NCBI RefSeq assembly: GCF_001613795.1
Contig: NZ_LPVZ01000020.1
Location: forward strand, 558,001-622,000
DNA from: Thalassospira sp. MCCC 1A01148
GTDB taxonomy: Bacteria; Pseudomonadota; Alphaproteobacteria; Rhodospirillales; Thalassospiraceae
DNA length: 64,000 nt
Direction of reading: 5' to 3'
The translations under genes were made by a program, and so were the position numbers. Below are positions 28,377 to 38,038 of this stretch, one piece after another (the stretch's first letter is position 1; each line of letters opens with the position of its first letter). Below the pieces are notes generated by a model. That model was not told the DNA's origin and ran no database searches. It was given only the letters and a program-made list of their open reading frames with translations.

Positions 28377-29135
28377 TTGAACAATTCCTCTTATTCCCTG
28401 AATCGTCGTCGGTTCCTTACCGGACTTGGCGTCATTGGTGCAGGATCGCTTGCATCTGCATCCCTATTTGGATCTGTTCGTACAGCACTTGCTTCGGGCG
28501 TGATCGGCAAGAGCAAGGAAGATGTGCTTCTGGTGATTGATGTCCAGAACTGCTTCCTGCCGGGTGGTACCTTGCCGGTCAGTGACGGCGACCAGATTAT
28601 TCCGCTGATCAACAAGCTTGGTCAGCAGTTCGAAAATGTCATTTTCACCCAGGACTGGCATACGCCGGGCCATGCATCCTTCGCATCCAGCCACGAAGGC
28701 AAGGCCCCGTTTGAGACCATCGAGCTTGATTACGGCACACAGGTCTTGTGGCCCGATCATTGTGTTCAGGGATCGGACGATGCCAAGCTTGCCGCTGGCC
28801 TTGACATCCCGCATGCGCAACTGATCATCCGCAAGGGCTATCATAGCGAAGTCGACAGCTATTCCACCTTTGTGGAAGCAGACGGCGAAACCAAAACCGG
28901 TCTCACCGGCTACATGCAGGAACGCGGGCTTAAGAACGTTTATGTTTGCGGTCTTGCCACCGATTTTTGTGTGAGCTGGTCGGCACAGGATGCGCGCAAG
29001 GCTGAACTGAATGTATCGGTGATCGAGGATGCCTGTCGGGCGATTGACCTGAACGGGTCGCTTGAAGCGGCATGGGCCGCAATGGAAACAGCGGGCGTTG
29101 CCCGCATGCAGTCATCTGACATTCTGACGTCGTAG
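28377..29135 (+). CDS. Tat-exported nicotinamidase-like cysteine hydrolase
   Basis: 252 residues starting at TTG 28377, seven nt after AGGAAGG; earlier in-frame starts lack a ribosome-binding site. NRRRFLTGLGVIGAGSLASA is a twin-arginine signal, so the folded enzyme is probably periplasmic. The isochorismatase-family triad of nicotinamidases is present: Asp in LLVIDVQNCFLPGG, Lys in IIRKGYHSE and Cys in GLATDFCVSW. Metal ligands fit QDWHTPGHASFASSH. It should deamidate nicotinamide to nicotinate. Most PncA enzymes are cytoplasmic, so export is unusual. Confidence 0.88.
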   Translation: MNNSSYSLNRRRFLTGLGVIGAGSLASASLFGSVRTALASGVIGKSKEDVLLVIDVQNCFLPGGTLPVSDGDQIIPLINKLGQQFENVIFTQDWHTPGHASFASSHEGKAPFETIELDYGTQVLWPDHCVQGSDDAKLAAGLDIPHAQLIIRKGYHSEVDSYSTFVEADGETKTGLTGYMQERGLKNVYVCGLATDFCVSWSAQDARKAELNVSVIEDACRAIDLNGSLEAAWAAMETAGVARMQSSDILTS

Positions 29136-29149
29136 GCATTCTGCCAAAC

Positions 29150-29191
29150 AAAAATCCCCCCGGAAGTTCTTCATCCTCCGGGGGGATTTTT
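29150..29191. terminator. Strong bidirectional terminator
   Basis: A perfect 15-bp inverted repeat (AAAAATCCCCCCGGA / TCCGGGGGGATTTTT) with a 12-nt loop. It has A/T runs at both feet and serves both the nicotinamidase-like gene and the convergent amidohydrolase gene. Confidence 0.9.
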
Positions 29192-29210
29192 CATTCTATC
29201 AAGGCCGGGG

Positions 29211-30143
29211 TCAGCCGTTCCTGACGACCGAAACATGGCCTGCGGTCCAGCCACCCGGCCAGACTTCGGCTTCGCCATTTCGCAGGTTCCGGATCAGACC
29301 AACCGGCACGTCCTTGGAAATCAGAAGTTCGCCATCGGCACCGTCATCGTAGGTCGGCTCTGTTTCGGCAAAGCGACCAGTATGGCCCAATTGCGGTTCG
29401 CACGGGGTATAGACCGAACAGCCCGAATAGTTGGTCGGATTGTTGGTGGTGTTGACTGCCGCACCCGTGGTGCCGCAAGCCGCAACCACCGTCATCAGTT
29501 CGACAGCCCGCGCCTTCGCACAACCAAACACGCGGTTATAGCCCGATGGCGTCAGGGTCATCGACGGGACGAGCAACAAATCAATATCAAGCGGCGCAAG
29601 AACGCAGGACAAGGCCGGCATTTCAATATCAAGGCAGATCAGCACGGCAACATTCAGGCCGCGCCACTTGATCACATTGAATGCCTTGCCCGGTGTCAGG
29701 TTCCAGTTTTCCGGCTCTTGTTCCCCGGGGGTAAGCGACAGCTTGTCCTGAATGATGGCATCGGCTTCGGGGGTGAAGATCATCGCACTGTTGGTTTGCC
29801 CGGCTGCCGGGTTTTCCGGATCAATGTGCCAGGGCATGCTGCCCGCAACCAAAAGCATGTCATGCTTTTGGGCAAGCTTGGCGGCGTATTTACGCGCCTC
29901 GGGCGCAAGGTCCGCCATCCAGGCGATTTCCTGAGCCGTTTGCAGCCCTTCTGGTTTGAAGGCCAACCATTGTTCGCTGGCATATTCCGGCAGCACGAAA
30001 ATCTTGGCACCTTGTTTGGCGGCCTCGGCCATCTTGGCATCGATATGATCGGCCCATCCGGCCAAGTCAGCCACCGGTCGACCAAGGTTTGTCGCCCAAA
30101 GGGCAAGCGTTACATATTCGGGGAAGGATGCCGGCGAAGTCAT
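29211..30143 (-). CDS. Carbon-nitrogen hydrolase (nitrilase superfamily)
   Basis: 310 residues. The Glu-Lys-Cys triad is visible: Glu in IFVLPEYASE (near residue 51), Lys in QDKLSLTPGE (near 134) and Cys in AVLICLDIEMPAL (near 170). The conserved second Glu region is near EQEPENW. The family hydrolyses amides or nitriles; the substrate is unknown. It lies upstream of the polyamine transporter genes, with a terminator in between, so a functional link is only a guess. Confidence 0.87.
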   Translation of the reverse strand: MTSPASFPEYVTLALWATNLGRPVADLAGWADHIDAKMAEAAKQGAKIFVLPEYASEQWLAFKPEGLQTAQEIAWMADLAPEARKYAAKLAQKHDMLLVAGSMPWHIDPENPAAGQTNSAMIFTPEADAIIQDKLSLTPGEQEPENWNLTPGKAFNVIKWRGLNVAVLICLDIEMPALSCVLAPLDIDLLLVPSMTLTPSGYNRVFGCAKARAVELMTVVAACGTTGAAVNTTNNPTNYSGCSVYTPCEPQLGHTGRFAETEPTYDDGADGELLISKDVPVGLIRNLRNGEAEVWPGGWTAGHVSVVRNG

Positions 30144-30188
30144 GATCAGCGTTCCTGGAAATCAAAATGGTGGTGTGCGCAAAATAGC

Positions 30189-30220
30189 ATGATCCGGCCA
30201 TCAGACGACAGCCGGATCAT
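30189..30220 (-). terminator. Terminator after the polyamine transporter operon
   Basis: ATGATCCGGC pairs with GCCGGATCAT (10 bp) around a 12-nt loop. On the reverse strand it is followed by GCTATTTTGC. It lies 24 nt past the binding-protein stop codon, at the end of the four-gene ABC operon. Confidence 0.65.
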
Positions 30221-30243
30221 TTCAGTCCTGAGCGGAGCCAGAC

Positions 30244-31284
30244 TTAGTTTTTAAGTTTGGTCCAGACACGGTTGCGAAGATCACGCGCCTTGACCGAGCA
30301 GTTCTGCGACGGAATCAGAAGGTCTGCGTATTCTTCCGGCATGTTCACGGCCGGGTCGGACGTCAGCGACGGATCCATGAATTCGCCAGTGCCCTTGATC
30401 GAGTTCATGTAACCGGCATAGTTCGACGCAGCAGCGGCGTTTTCCGGCTGCATCATCCAGTTGATGAAGGTCTTGGCGTTTTCAAGGTTCGGCGCGCCAT
30501 CGGGAATGACAAAGTGGTCAGCCCAATAGGTCAGGCCTTCCTTCGGATAGACAAAGACAGCTTCCGGAATGCTTTCCTTGGTGCGGTGTGCTGCACCGTT
30601 CCACTGCATGTGCATCTGGACTTCGCGGGCCGACATACGGTCGATGGTCCCCTCGGAGCTGTAAACAGCAATGTAGGGTTTCTGTTTCAACAGAACATCA
30701 AGAACCTTCTGTGCCTGCGCCGGGTCCTCGGTGCATTTTTCAACGCCCGCATAGTAGGACGCTGCATTGAACATTTCGACTTCGTCGTTCAGCGCACCGA
30801 TCTTGCCACGGAACTCTTCGCGCGGTTCGAAGAATTCTTTCCAGCTGTTTTCAAGCTCGCCATCGACAACGGCCGCGTCATAGGTAAAGCCGGTGGTCCC
30901 CCAGAGATAGGTCACGGAGTATTCGCGCTCCGGATCGTATTTCATGGTGTCGTGCGGCTTGGCAACATTGCTGAAGTTTTCAAGGCTTTTGGCATCGAAC
31001 TTGGTTGCCAGACCTTCCTTGATCATCACATCGACCATGTAGTCGGACGCGACAGCAATGTCATAGCCCGATGCGCCGGCCTGAAGCTTTGCCAGCATGG
31101 TTTCGTTGGAATCATACACATCAAGGGTCACCTTGATGCCGGTTTCTTCCTCGAACTTTTCCATCAGTTCAGGCGGGAAATAGTTCGACCAGTTATAGAA
31201 GAACAGATCGCCAGCTGCCTGCGCTGAACCAGCCGACAAAAAGGCGATCGCGGATGCTCCCAGAAGTACGGAACGTAGTTTCAT
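30244..31284 (-). CDS. Polyamine-type ABC transporter substrate-binding protein
   Basis: 346 residues with a signal peptide (LLGASAIAFLSAGSAQA). The mature protein starts GDLFFYNWSNYFPPELMEKF, the opening of PotD/PotF-type spermidine/putrescine binding proteins, and has a PWGTTGF-like segment (YLWGTTGFTYD). It should capture a polyamine or a related cation in the periplasm. It is the last gene of a four-gene reverse-strand operon (ATPase, permease, permease, binding protein), separated by 88 nt from the permease gene, as is usual for a more highly expressed binding protein. Confidence 0.9.
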   Translation of the reverse strand: MKLRSVLLGASAIAFLSAGSAQAAGDLFFYNWSNYFPPELMEKFEEETGIKVTLDVYDSNETMLAKLQAGASGYDIAVASDYMVDVMIKEGLATKFDAKSLENFSNVAKPHDTMKYDPEREYSVTYLWGTTGFTYDAAVVDGELENSWKEFFEPREEFRGKIGALNDEVEMFNAASYYAGVEKCTEDPAQAQKVLDVLLKQKPYIAVYSSEGTIDRMSAREVQMHMQWNGAAHRTKESIPEAVFVYPKEGLTYWADHFVIPDGAPNLENAKTFINWMMQPENAAAASNYAGYMNSIKGTGEFMDPSLTSDPAVNMPEEYADLLIPSQNCSVKARDLRNRVWTKLKN

Positions 31285-31372
31285 CGTGAGACTCCCAAAT
31301 TAGGACGGTGCATTGTTTTGTTATTCGGATGGCCGGCCCGTCCGGTGAACCCGCCATCCCGTTTGGAATTTG

Positions 31373-32167
31373 CTAGTAGCGAATACGATCAATCATGAAC
31401 GAGATGCTGACAAACACGATTGAGACAATCAACATCATGGCAGAGACAGCATTCACTTCGGGCGTGATCCCGATCCGGATCATCCCGAAAATATAGATTG
31501 GCAGGGTCGTGGCCCCGGCACCGCCAACGAAATAGGAAATAACAAAGTCATCGAGCGAGATGATGAAGGACAACATCGCGCCCGACAAAATCCCCGGCCA
31601 CAACAACGGCAACGTCACCCGTCGGAAAGCTTTCCAGTCGTTGGCATACAAATCATTTGCCGCCTCGACCAATGCGGGGTCCATGCCCTCCAGCCTTGCG
31701 CGGATCGGCAGATAGGCAAAGGGAATGCAAAAGACCGTATGGGCAATGATCACGGTCAGAAGCCCAAGCTTGATCCCCAACGCGACAAAGAACAGAAGGG
31801 TGGCAATCGCGGTGACGATTTCGGGCACCAGCAATGGCAGGACCAGCATGGCTGAAACGCCTGCCTCTCCCTTGAACCGTCCGCGTGACATGCCCATCGC
31901 AGCAAGAGTGGCCGCAATGGTGGCCAGAACCGTGGCCGAAATCGCAACAACGATAGAGTTTTGCGCCGCACGCAGCATGTCATCGTTGGAAAGGGCCGTG
32001 ACATACCAGTCCATGGTAAAGCCGGTCCAGATCGTCGCCAGACGGTTTTCATTAAACGAAAGCGCGATCAGAACGACAATCGGCAGGTAAAGATAGGCAA
32101 AGAAAAACATTGCCGTTGAGGTGATCCCGCGGAAACGCCACAGCGGGTTGGAAGCATCGACTTTCAT
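31373..32167 (-). CDS. Polyamine-type ABC transporter permease (PotC-like)
   Basis: 264 residues, six membrane segments. The permease signature for contact with the ATPase is present as EAANDLYANDWKAFRRVTLP (EAA motif). It starts 4 nt before the end of the upstream permease gene, so the two are translationally coupled. It pairs with the PotB-like subunit to form the transmembrane channel. Confidence 0.9.
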   Translation of the reverse strand: MKVDASNPLWRFRGITSTAMFFFAYLYLPIVVLIALSFNENRLATIWTGFTMDWYVTALSNDDMLRAAQNSIVVAISATVLATIAATLAAMGMSRGRFKGEAGVSAMLVLPLLVPEIVTAIATLLFFVALGIKLGLLTVIIAHTVFCIPFAYLPIRARLEGMDPALVEAANDLYANDWKAFRRVTLPLLWPGILSGAMLSFIISLDDFVISYFVGGAGATTLPIYIFGMIRIGITPEVNAVSAMMLIVSIVFVSISFMIDRIRY

Positions 32168-33060
32168 CGGCTTTCCTCCGGCAATGATTTGAACTTGAAC
32201 GAATAGACCATCATCGAGATCAGGACGAGTGCCAGAAGCACAAAGCCAAGCCCTGCCCCAAGCGGCCAGTTACGTGCTGCACCGAATTGGCTGCCGATCA
32301 GGTTGGCAATCATCATGAATTTGCCACCGCCAAGAAGTTCCGGCGTTACATAGGCACCAAGACACGGAATGAAGACAAGGATACTACCCGCCGCAATTCC
32401 AGGTGCCGCAAGCGGCAGGATCACACGGCTCATGGCACGACGTTTGTCCGCACCAAGGTCAAAGGCGGCCTCGACCAGTCGATGATCAAGCTTTTCAAGG
32501 CTGGCATAGATTGGCAGAACCATGAATGGCAAATAGGTGTATGTCAGGCCGATGGAAACCGCATAAGGCGTGTAAAGGACATCCAGCCCACCGGTTTCAA
32601 TCCCCATCCAGTTAAGCGCCCCATCAATCAGTCCGCCATTGCGCAGCAACAGCATCCACGCATAGTTCCGCACCAGAATGTTGGTCCAGAACGGGATTGT
32701 GACCAGAAAGATCAGGAAGTTGCGGCGGCTTTGCGGTTGGGTTGAAATGTAAAACGCTGTCGGGAAGCCCAGCAAAAGGGCAAAGACCGTCGTCATTGCC
32801 GACAGACCAAAGGAACGGGCAAAAATCTCCAGGTAGTCGGTATTGACCACCAGATTGTCCATCAGGTCGCGTTCAAAGATGAAGCTGATATACGCATCCA
32901 TCGAGAACACGCCCCAGTTCACCCCGCCATAATCGCCACGTTCGAGCATCGAAACATAGGCCATCTGCAACAGCGGCACGGCCATGAAGAACCCGATATA
33001 GACCACCGCGGGCGCGACCAACCAAAATCGTTTGGATCGTATCAAGTTGCCCATGATCAA
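32164..33060 (-). CDS. Polyamine-type ABC transporter permease (PotB-like)
   Basis: 298 residues, six membrane segments, with the EAA motif EAAFDLGADKRRAMSRVILP. The loop after segment 1 is long, as in PotB. It overlaps the ATPase gene by 4 nt upstream and the PotC-like gene by 4 nt downstream. Confidence 0.9.
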   Translation of the reverse strand: MIMGNLIRSKRFWLVAPAVVYIGFFMAVPLLQMAYVSMLERGDYGGVNWGVFSMDAYISFIFERDLMDNLVVNTDYLEIFARSFGLSAMTTVFALLLGFPTAFYISTQPQSRRNFLIFLVTIPFWTNILVRNYAWMLLLRNGGLIDGALNWMGIETGGLDVLYTPYAVSIGLTYTYLPFMVLPIYASLEKLDHRLVEAAFDLGADKRRAMSRVILPLAAPGIAAGSILVFIPCLGAYVTPELLGGGKFMMIANLIGSQFGAARNWPLGAGLGFVLLALVLISMMVYSFKFKSLPEESR

Positions 33061-34151
33061 TCTGCCAGTACCCGAACGGCATCGGGCGACATGGTGATGG
33101 CCACACGGTCACCCTCGGCAAAGTCGGCCTTGGCGCCAGCACCGTTTTGCATGCGGACCGTCAGCCGGGCATCATTGCCAAGATCGATCTGATAGGTGGT
33201 ATCCGTTCCGAAATAAATAACCGTGGAAACCGTGCCGGTCAGTTGATCTGCATTGGCATCATTTCCTGCGATCAGTCCCAGGCGTTCCGGACGGACCGAT
33301 ACCGTCACCGGCCCTTTGCGTTGATCCGAGACGTCCTGCGAAAGTGCGATGACGCTGCCGCCTGCAAGCTTGACGGCACGTTCGCCTGCCCCGCCATCGA
33401 CAAGTTCACCGACCAGAAAGTTACTGTCGCCGATAAAGTCCGCAACAAAGCGATGGGTCGGTGCTTCGTAAATCTCGCGCGGTGCGCCGATCTGAAGAAT
33501 TTCACCAGATTTCATAACGGCAATCCGGTCCGACATCGCCAGGGCTTCTTCCTGATCGTGGGTGACGAATACGAAGGTAATCCCGGTTTCCGTCTGCAGG
33601 CGCTTGAGTTCGACCTGCATTTCCTTGCGCAATTTCAAATCAAGCGCGGACAGCGGCTCATCAAGCAGCAGAACCTTTGGCGCAGGTGCAAGAGCACGCG
33701 CCAGTGCGATACGCTGTTGCTGACCACCGGAAAGCTGGCTTGGGACACGATCACCATATTCTTCCAACCGCACCAGTTCGAGCATCTCTTCTGCCCGGCC
33801 ATCGGCCTGCTTGCGGCTTGTGCCCTGCATTTCCAGACCAAAGGTGATGTTCTGTTTGACCGTCAGATGCGGGAACAGGGCATAAGACTGGAACACCGTA
33901 TTGATCGGGCGCTTGAATGGCGGCAGATCATTCAGTGCCTTGCCCTCAAGCAGGATCTGGCCGGAGGTCGCCTGCTCAAACCCGCCGATAAGGCGCAGCA
34001 AAGTCGTTTTGCCGCAGCCCGACGGGCCCAGCATCGTGAAAAACTCGTTCTGAAAGATATCCACCGACACTGAATCCAGTGCGGTAACCTTGTCGGCGCC
34101 CGATCCGAATGTTTTTCCAACAGATCGCGCTGAAATGACTACGTCTGACAT
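33057..34151 (-). CDS. Polyamine-type ABC transporter ATP-binding protein (PotA-like)
   Basis: 364 residues from the ATG at 34151; the frame is open to 34304 but that part looks non-coding. Walker A is GPSGCGKTTLLRLI, the signature is LSGGQQQRIALARAL, Walker B is VLLLDEPLSALDLKLR, and the switch His is in VFVTHDQEEAL. A C-terminal TOBE domain follows (VSVRPERLGL). It is the first gene of the operon. Confidence 0.93.
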   Translation of the reverse strand: MSDVVISARSVGKTFGSGADKVTALDSVSVDIFQNEFFTMLGPSGCGKTTLLRLIGGFEQATSGQILLEGKALNDLPPFKRPINTVFQSYALFPHLTVKQNITFGLEMQGTSRKQADGRAEEMLELVRLEEYGDRVPSQLSGGQQQRIALARALAPAPKVLLLDEPLSALDLKLRKEMQVELKRLQTETGITFVFVTHDQEEALAMSDRIAVMKSGEILQIGAPREIYEAPTHRFVADFIGDSNFLVGELVDGGAGERAVKLAGGSVIALSQDVSDQRKGPVTVSVRPERLGLIAGNDANADQLTGTVSTVIYFGTDTTYQIDLGNDARLTVRMQNGAGAKADFAEGDRVAITMSPDAVRVLAD

Positions 34152-34378
34152 GCAGTTCCCCGATTTTGTATTTTGTAAAATGATATAAAATCTACAGAGA
34201 CTTGCAATCCAGCGGTCGCAAAAGCGGAGAGATTTACAGAAGTTCCGCAATATCCTCGTAAAAAGGGCATCCAAACTGGTGTACATTGCGTCATATAGAC
34301 ACATTACAAAATAATGTGCACCGCACTATGCGCGTAAAACGGGGACTTCCGGGGCAGAAAGGCAATCAAAAGAACCAA

Positions 34379-34400
34379 ATATGATGTCACGACATCATAT
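34379..34400. repeat. 22-bp palindrome at the end of the CoA-transferase gene
   Basis: ATATGATGTC and GACATCATAT flank a 2-nt centre and overlap the stop codon at 34400. There is no T-run. It may be a weak hairpin, or a dyad site for a dimeric repressor such as a GntR-type protein. Confidence 0.5.
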
Positions 34401-35623
34401 CAGACGATGCCCGCCTCACGCAGTTTGGCAATCTGGTCATCACTTAGATCTGCAACCTTGCGCAAGATTTCGTCGCTGTGCTGCCCCAACATCGGCGGGG
34501 CTTTTTCATCTGTAATCGGTGTTTTCGAAAACTTGATCGGATTGGCAACTGTCGGAACGGTTCCCGCAGTCGGATGATCAAGCTGTTTTACGATGCCGCG
34601 ATGCTTGACCTGCGGATTTTCAAAGACACGATCAAGGGTATTTATCGGACCGCACGGCACATTGGCTTTTTCCAGCGCATCAATCCATTGATCCGTGGTT
34701 TTGCCAACCATCGCCTGACGGATCAGCGGCACCAGTTCGTCACGGTTCGCAACGCGCTTTCGATTGGTGGCATAGCGTTCATCAAGCGGCAAGGCACCCA
34801 GCCCGGCCACTGCGCAGAAACTTTTGAATTGGCTGTCATTGCCGACCGCCAGAATCAGATAACCATCGGCGGTCGGAAAGGCTTCGTAAGGCACGATATT
34901 GGGATGCGCATTGCCAAGACGGCCCGGTGCATTGCCGGTTGCAAGATAGTTCATTGCCTGATTGGCAAGTACTGCTGTTTGCACATCAAGAAGTGCCAAG
35001 TCGATATATTGCCCTTCACCCGTGGCATCGCGGTGACGCAAGGCCGCCAGAATGCCAATCGTTGCATAAAGCCCGGTAAAGATATCGGCAACCGCAACGC
35101 CAACTTTCATCGGCTGGCCACCCGGTGCACTGTCAGGCGCACCGGTGATGCTCATCAATCCACCCATGCCCTGAATCATGAAATCATAGCCCGGCCGGTC
35201 CTTATAGGGGCCGTCCTGACCAAATCCGGTGATCGAGCAATAGACAATCTTGGGATTAACCTGCGCAAGCGATGCGTAATCCAGACCGTATTTGGCAAGG
35301 CCGCCAACCTTGAAGTTTTCCAGAACCACGTCGCTTTCGGCAGCGAGATTGCGCACAATCTCCTGCCCTTCGGGTTTGGTGATATCGATGGTCAGTGACT
35401 TCTTGCCGCGGTTTGCCGTCAGGTAATAGGCCGCCTCGGTGGTGTCTTCACCATTGGCATCCTTGGCAAAGGGTGGGCCCCAGCCGCGGGTATCATCACC
35501 GGCACCCGGACGTTCGATCTTGATGACCTCTGCCCCCATATCGGCAAGGGTCTGACTGGCCCACGGGCCCGCCAGTACGCGCGAAAGGTCAAGAACACGA
35601 AGCCCGGAAAGTGCGCCAGTCAT
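34400..35623 (-). CDS. CaiB/BaiF family CoA-transferase (probable glutarate CoA-transferase)
   Basis: 407 residues, the normal length of family III CoA-transferases. The opening LRVLDLSRVLAGPWASQTLA, the catalytic Asp region RPGYDFMIQGMGGLMSITG and NRGKKSLTIDI are all family hallmarks. The gene is 91 nt downstream of the glutaryl-CoA dehydrogenase gene, and a LysR gene is divergent. That grouping is known for glutarate breakdown, where this enzyme activates glutarate with succinyl-CoA. The substrate is inferred from the neighbours. Confidence 0.85.
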   Translation of the reverse strand: MTGALSGLRVLDLSRVLAGPWASQTLADMGAEVIKIERPGAGDDTRGWGPPFAKDANGEDTTEAAYYLTANRGKKSLTIDITKPEGQEIVRNLAAESDVVLENFKVGGLAKYGLDYASLAQVNPKIVYCSITGFGQDGPYKDRPGYDFMIQGMGGLMSITGAPDSAPGGQPMKVGVAVADIFTGLYATIGILAALRHRDATGEGQYIDLALLDVQTAVLANQAMNYLATGNAPGRLGNAHPNIVPYEAFPTADGYLILAVGNDSQFKSFCAVAGLGALPLDERYATNRKRVANRDELVPLIRQAMVGKTTDQWIDALEKANVPCGPINTLDRVFENPQVKHRGIVKQLDHPTAGTVPTVANPIKFSKTPITDEKAPPMLGQHSDEILRKVADLSDDQIAKLREAGIV

Positions 35624-35669
35624 CTGAATATCCCGAAATATCGACTTTGAAAACAGCAGCTGGAATCAA

Positions 35670-35701
35670 ATCGGGCGACAACATTTCTGCCGCCGCCCGA
35701 T
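35670..35701 (-). terminator. Hairpin after the glutaryl-CoA dehydrogenase gene
   Basis: ATCGGGCG (35670-35677) pairs with CGCCCGAT (35694-35701) with a 16-nt loop, followed on the reverse strand by TTGATTCC. It may reduce read-through from the dehydrogenase gene into the CoA-transferase gene. Confidence 0.5.
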
Positions 35702-35714
35702 CAAGGTCTTTGGA

Positions 35715-36905
35715 TCAGCCTTCAGCGGTGAAGGCCTGAAGACCCGTCTGTGCACGGCCAAGGATCAGGGCGTGAACATCATGGGTACCTTCATAGGTAT
35801 TGACCGCTTCAAGGTTCATCGCATGACGAATGACATGGTATTCATCGGCGATACCGTTCCCGCCATGCATGTCACGGGCAACACGGGCAATATCAAGCGC
35901 CTTGCCGCAGTTGTTACGCTTCATCAGCGAAATCGCTTCTGGTGCGCCTTTGCCTTCGTCAAGCAAACGGCCAAGCTGAAGCGCGCCCTGCAGGCCAAGG
36001 GTGATTTCGGTCTGCATGTTGGCCAGTTTCAGCTGGATCAGCTGATTTGCCGCAAGCGGACGGCCGAACTGTTTGCGATCAAGCGTGTACTGACGTGCAG
36101 CGTGCCAGCAGAATTCAGCAGCGCCCATCGCACCCCATGCAATGCCGTAACGCGCCTTGTTCAGGCAACCGAACGGACCACCAAGGCCCTTGGCATTTGG
36201 CAGCATGTTTTCTTCGGGCACAAAGACATTGTCCATGACGATTTCACCCGTGATCGACGCACGCAGCGAGAACTTGCCTTCGATCTTCGGTGCGGTCAGA
36301 CCCTTCATATCCTTTTCAAGGATGAAGCCGCGAATGACGCCTTCGTCATCTTTGGCCCAGACGACAAATACGTCTGCGATCGGGCTGTTGGTGATCCACA
36401 TTTTCGCACCCGACAGGGTGAAACCACCATCGGCTTTACGAGCACGGGTTTTCATGCCGCCCGGATCGGAACCGTGGTCCGGTTCGGTCAGGCCAAAGCA
36501 GCCAACCCATTCGCCGGTTGCCAGTTTCGGCAGATATTTCTTGCGCTGTTCTTCGCTGCCATAAGCATAAATCGGATGCATGACGAGCGAGCTTTGAACC
36601 GACATCGCCGAACGATAACCGGAATCAACGCGTTCAACTTCGCGGGCCACCAGACCATAGGCGACGTGGTTCACACCCGGTCCGCCATACTCCTCGGGGA
36701 TGGTCGGGCCAAGCAGACCAAGTTCACCCATCTCGGTCATGATTTCGCGATGGAAAATCTCATGACGGTTGGCTTCAAGAACACGGGTCTGAAGGTTTTC
36801 CTGACAATATGCACGGGCCGCATCGCGGATCATGCGTTCGTCTTCGCTCAACAGCTCTTCAAGCAGGAGCGGATCTTCCCAATGAAACGGTGCGCGGCTT
36901 GCCAT
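35715..36905 (-). CDS. gcdH: Glutaryl-CoA dehydrogenase
   Basis: 396 residues. The acyl-CoA dehydrogenase fold is clear: [20 protein letters not shown] (FAD and substrate contacts), [20 protein letters not shown], and the catalytic Glu in the C-terminal [20 protein letters not shown] segment. The pattern of conserved residues ([16 protein letters not shown]) is that of GcdH rather than a short-chain enzyme. It oxidises and decarboxylates glutaryl-CoA to crotonyl-CoA, the step after CoA activation of glutarate in lysine and tryptophan breakdown. Confidence 0.92.
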   Translation of the reverse strand: MASRAPFHWEDPLLLEELLSEDERMIRDAARAYCQENLQTRVLEANRHEIFHREIMTEMGELGLLGPTIPEEYGGPGVNHVAYGLVAREVERVDSGYRSAMSVQSSLVMHPIYAYGSEEQRKKYLPKLATGEWVGCFGLTEPDHGSDPGGMKTRARKADGGFTLSGAKMWITNSPIADVFVVWAKDDEGVIRGFILEKDMKGLTAPKIEGKFSLRASITGEIVMDNVFVPEENMLPNAKGLGGPFGCLNKARYGIAWGAMGAAEFCWHAARQYTLDRKQFGRPLAANQLIQLKLANMQTEITLGLQGALQLGRLLDEGKGAPEAISLMKRNNCGKALDIARVARDMHGGNGIADEYHVIRHAMNLEAVNTYEGTHDVHALILGRAQTGLQAFTAEG

Positions 36906-37105
36906 TCGCCTGGTCCTTTTATGAATTTTTGTACAGAAAGCAGGGGCAGCGCCATAGAAGGGCGAGATGACGCCACCCCTGAAAAGCTTAGTTGCTTATG
37001 TGATTAAGCTAGGAATTGGCAGCGCAAGTTGCAAATGATAAAAGCGATATAGATTATGCATAAAACTCATAAACTTGTTTCGCCACACGACAACAGGACA
37101 CCCAT

Positions 37106-38023
37106 TTGGCCCGTCGCATTCCCAGCCTGAAGGCATTGAGTTGCTTCGAACAGACCGCACGGTTTGGCAGCGCATCTCGCGCCGCCGAAGAACTTTACCT
37201 GACCCAAAGTGCGGTCAGCCGCCAAATTCAGGGCCTTGAAACCTGGCTTGGATGCAAGCTGTTTGCCCGTGAAAAGCAACGACTGGTGCTAACCCCTGAA
37301 GGCGAAAGCTATCTGCAATCCATCCGCCCGGCCCTTGATCAGCTTGAAAGTGCAACATTGACCCTTTTGTCTGGCGGATCGGAAAGCGGGGTTCTCACGC
37401 TTGCCGCACCGCCAACATTCGGGTCACGCTGCCTTATTCCATTATTGCCTGACTTCCGGGCCAAGCATCCCGATATTGCGATCAATTTCATTTCGCGGAT
37501 CGGGATGCCCGATTTTGATCGCGAACAAATTGATATCGCGGTTCTGTTTGGCGAAGGAAAGTGGTCTGAACTTGATGCCCACATCCTGCATGGTGAGGAA
37601 ATGGTCCCGATCTGCAGCCCGCAACTGGTTGCCAATCTGGGACGGACACCACAGCCAGAAGACTTGCGAAATTTCCCGTTGCTCCATATCGCGACCCGCC
37701 CGCGCGGCTGGGCCGACTGGCTTTCTGCAAGTGGGCTCAGTGATATTGACGGGGAAAACGGCCCGAAGTTCGAGCATTTCACCATGGCGATGCAGGCCGC
37801 CGTTGCCGGACTTGGCGTGGCGTTGTTGCCGACCTTTGCAATTACCGATGAACTGGCAACCGGCCGGATCATTGCCCCGTTCGGACAACCCAAGGCCAGT
37901 CCTTTTCACTATTACGCCTGCTGCCCGAAAAGCCGCGCGCGGCTTCCGAGAATTCGGGCATTCATGAACTGGCTTGATCAACTTGATACGGTCAAGAACC
38001 TTACACGGGAAACGACCGTTTAA
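37106..38023 (+). CDS. LysR-family regulator, probable glutarate pathway regulator
   Basis: 305 residues from a TTG at 37106 with AGGA upstream; no other start precedes the helix-turn-helix. The N-terminal winged helix-turn-helix (LKALSCFEQTARFGSASRAA then LTQSAVSRQIQGLETWLG) is of the GcvA subgroup, and the rest is the LysR substrate-binding domain. It is divergent from gcdH, with a 200-nt intergenic space that contains the palindrome TTATGCATAA near 37056, a possible LysR site. It is probably the glutarate regulator. Confidence 0.88.
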   Translation: MARRIPSLKALSCFEQTARFGSASRAAEELYLTQSAVSRQIQGLETWLGCKLFAREKQRLVLTPEGESYLQSIRPALDQLESATLTLLSGGSESGVLTLAAPPTFGSRCLIPLLPDFRAKHPDIAINFISRIGMPDFDREQIDIAVLFGEGKWSELDAHILHGEEMVPICSPQLVANLGRTPQPEDLRNFPLLHIATRPRGWADWLSASGLSDIDGENGPKFEHFTMAMQAAVAGLGVALLPTFAITDELATGRIIAPFGQPKASPFHYYACCPKSRARLPRIRAFMNWLDQLDTVKNLTRETTV

Positions 38024-38038
38024 GGTAAACCCGCCCGG

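Noticed and set aside
29235..30254. A 339-codon plus-strand frame across the amidohydrolase gene
   Set aside because: The reverse-strand frame carries the complete Glu-Lys-Cys triad; the plus frame shows no domain.
35772..37007. A 411-codon plus-strand frame across the glutaryl-CoA dehydrogenase gene
   Set aside because: It is antisense to a clear acyl-CoA dehydrogenase and extends into the promoter region.
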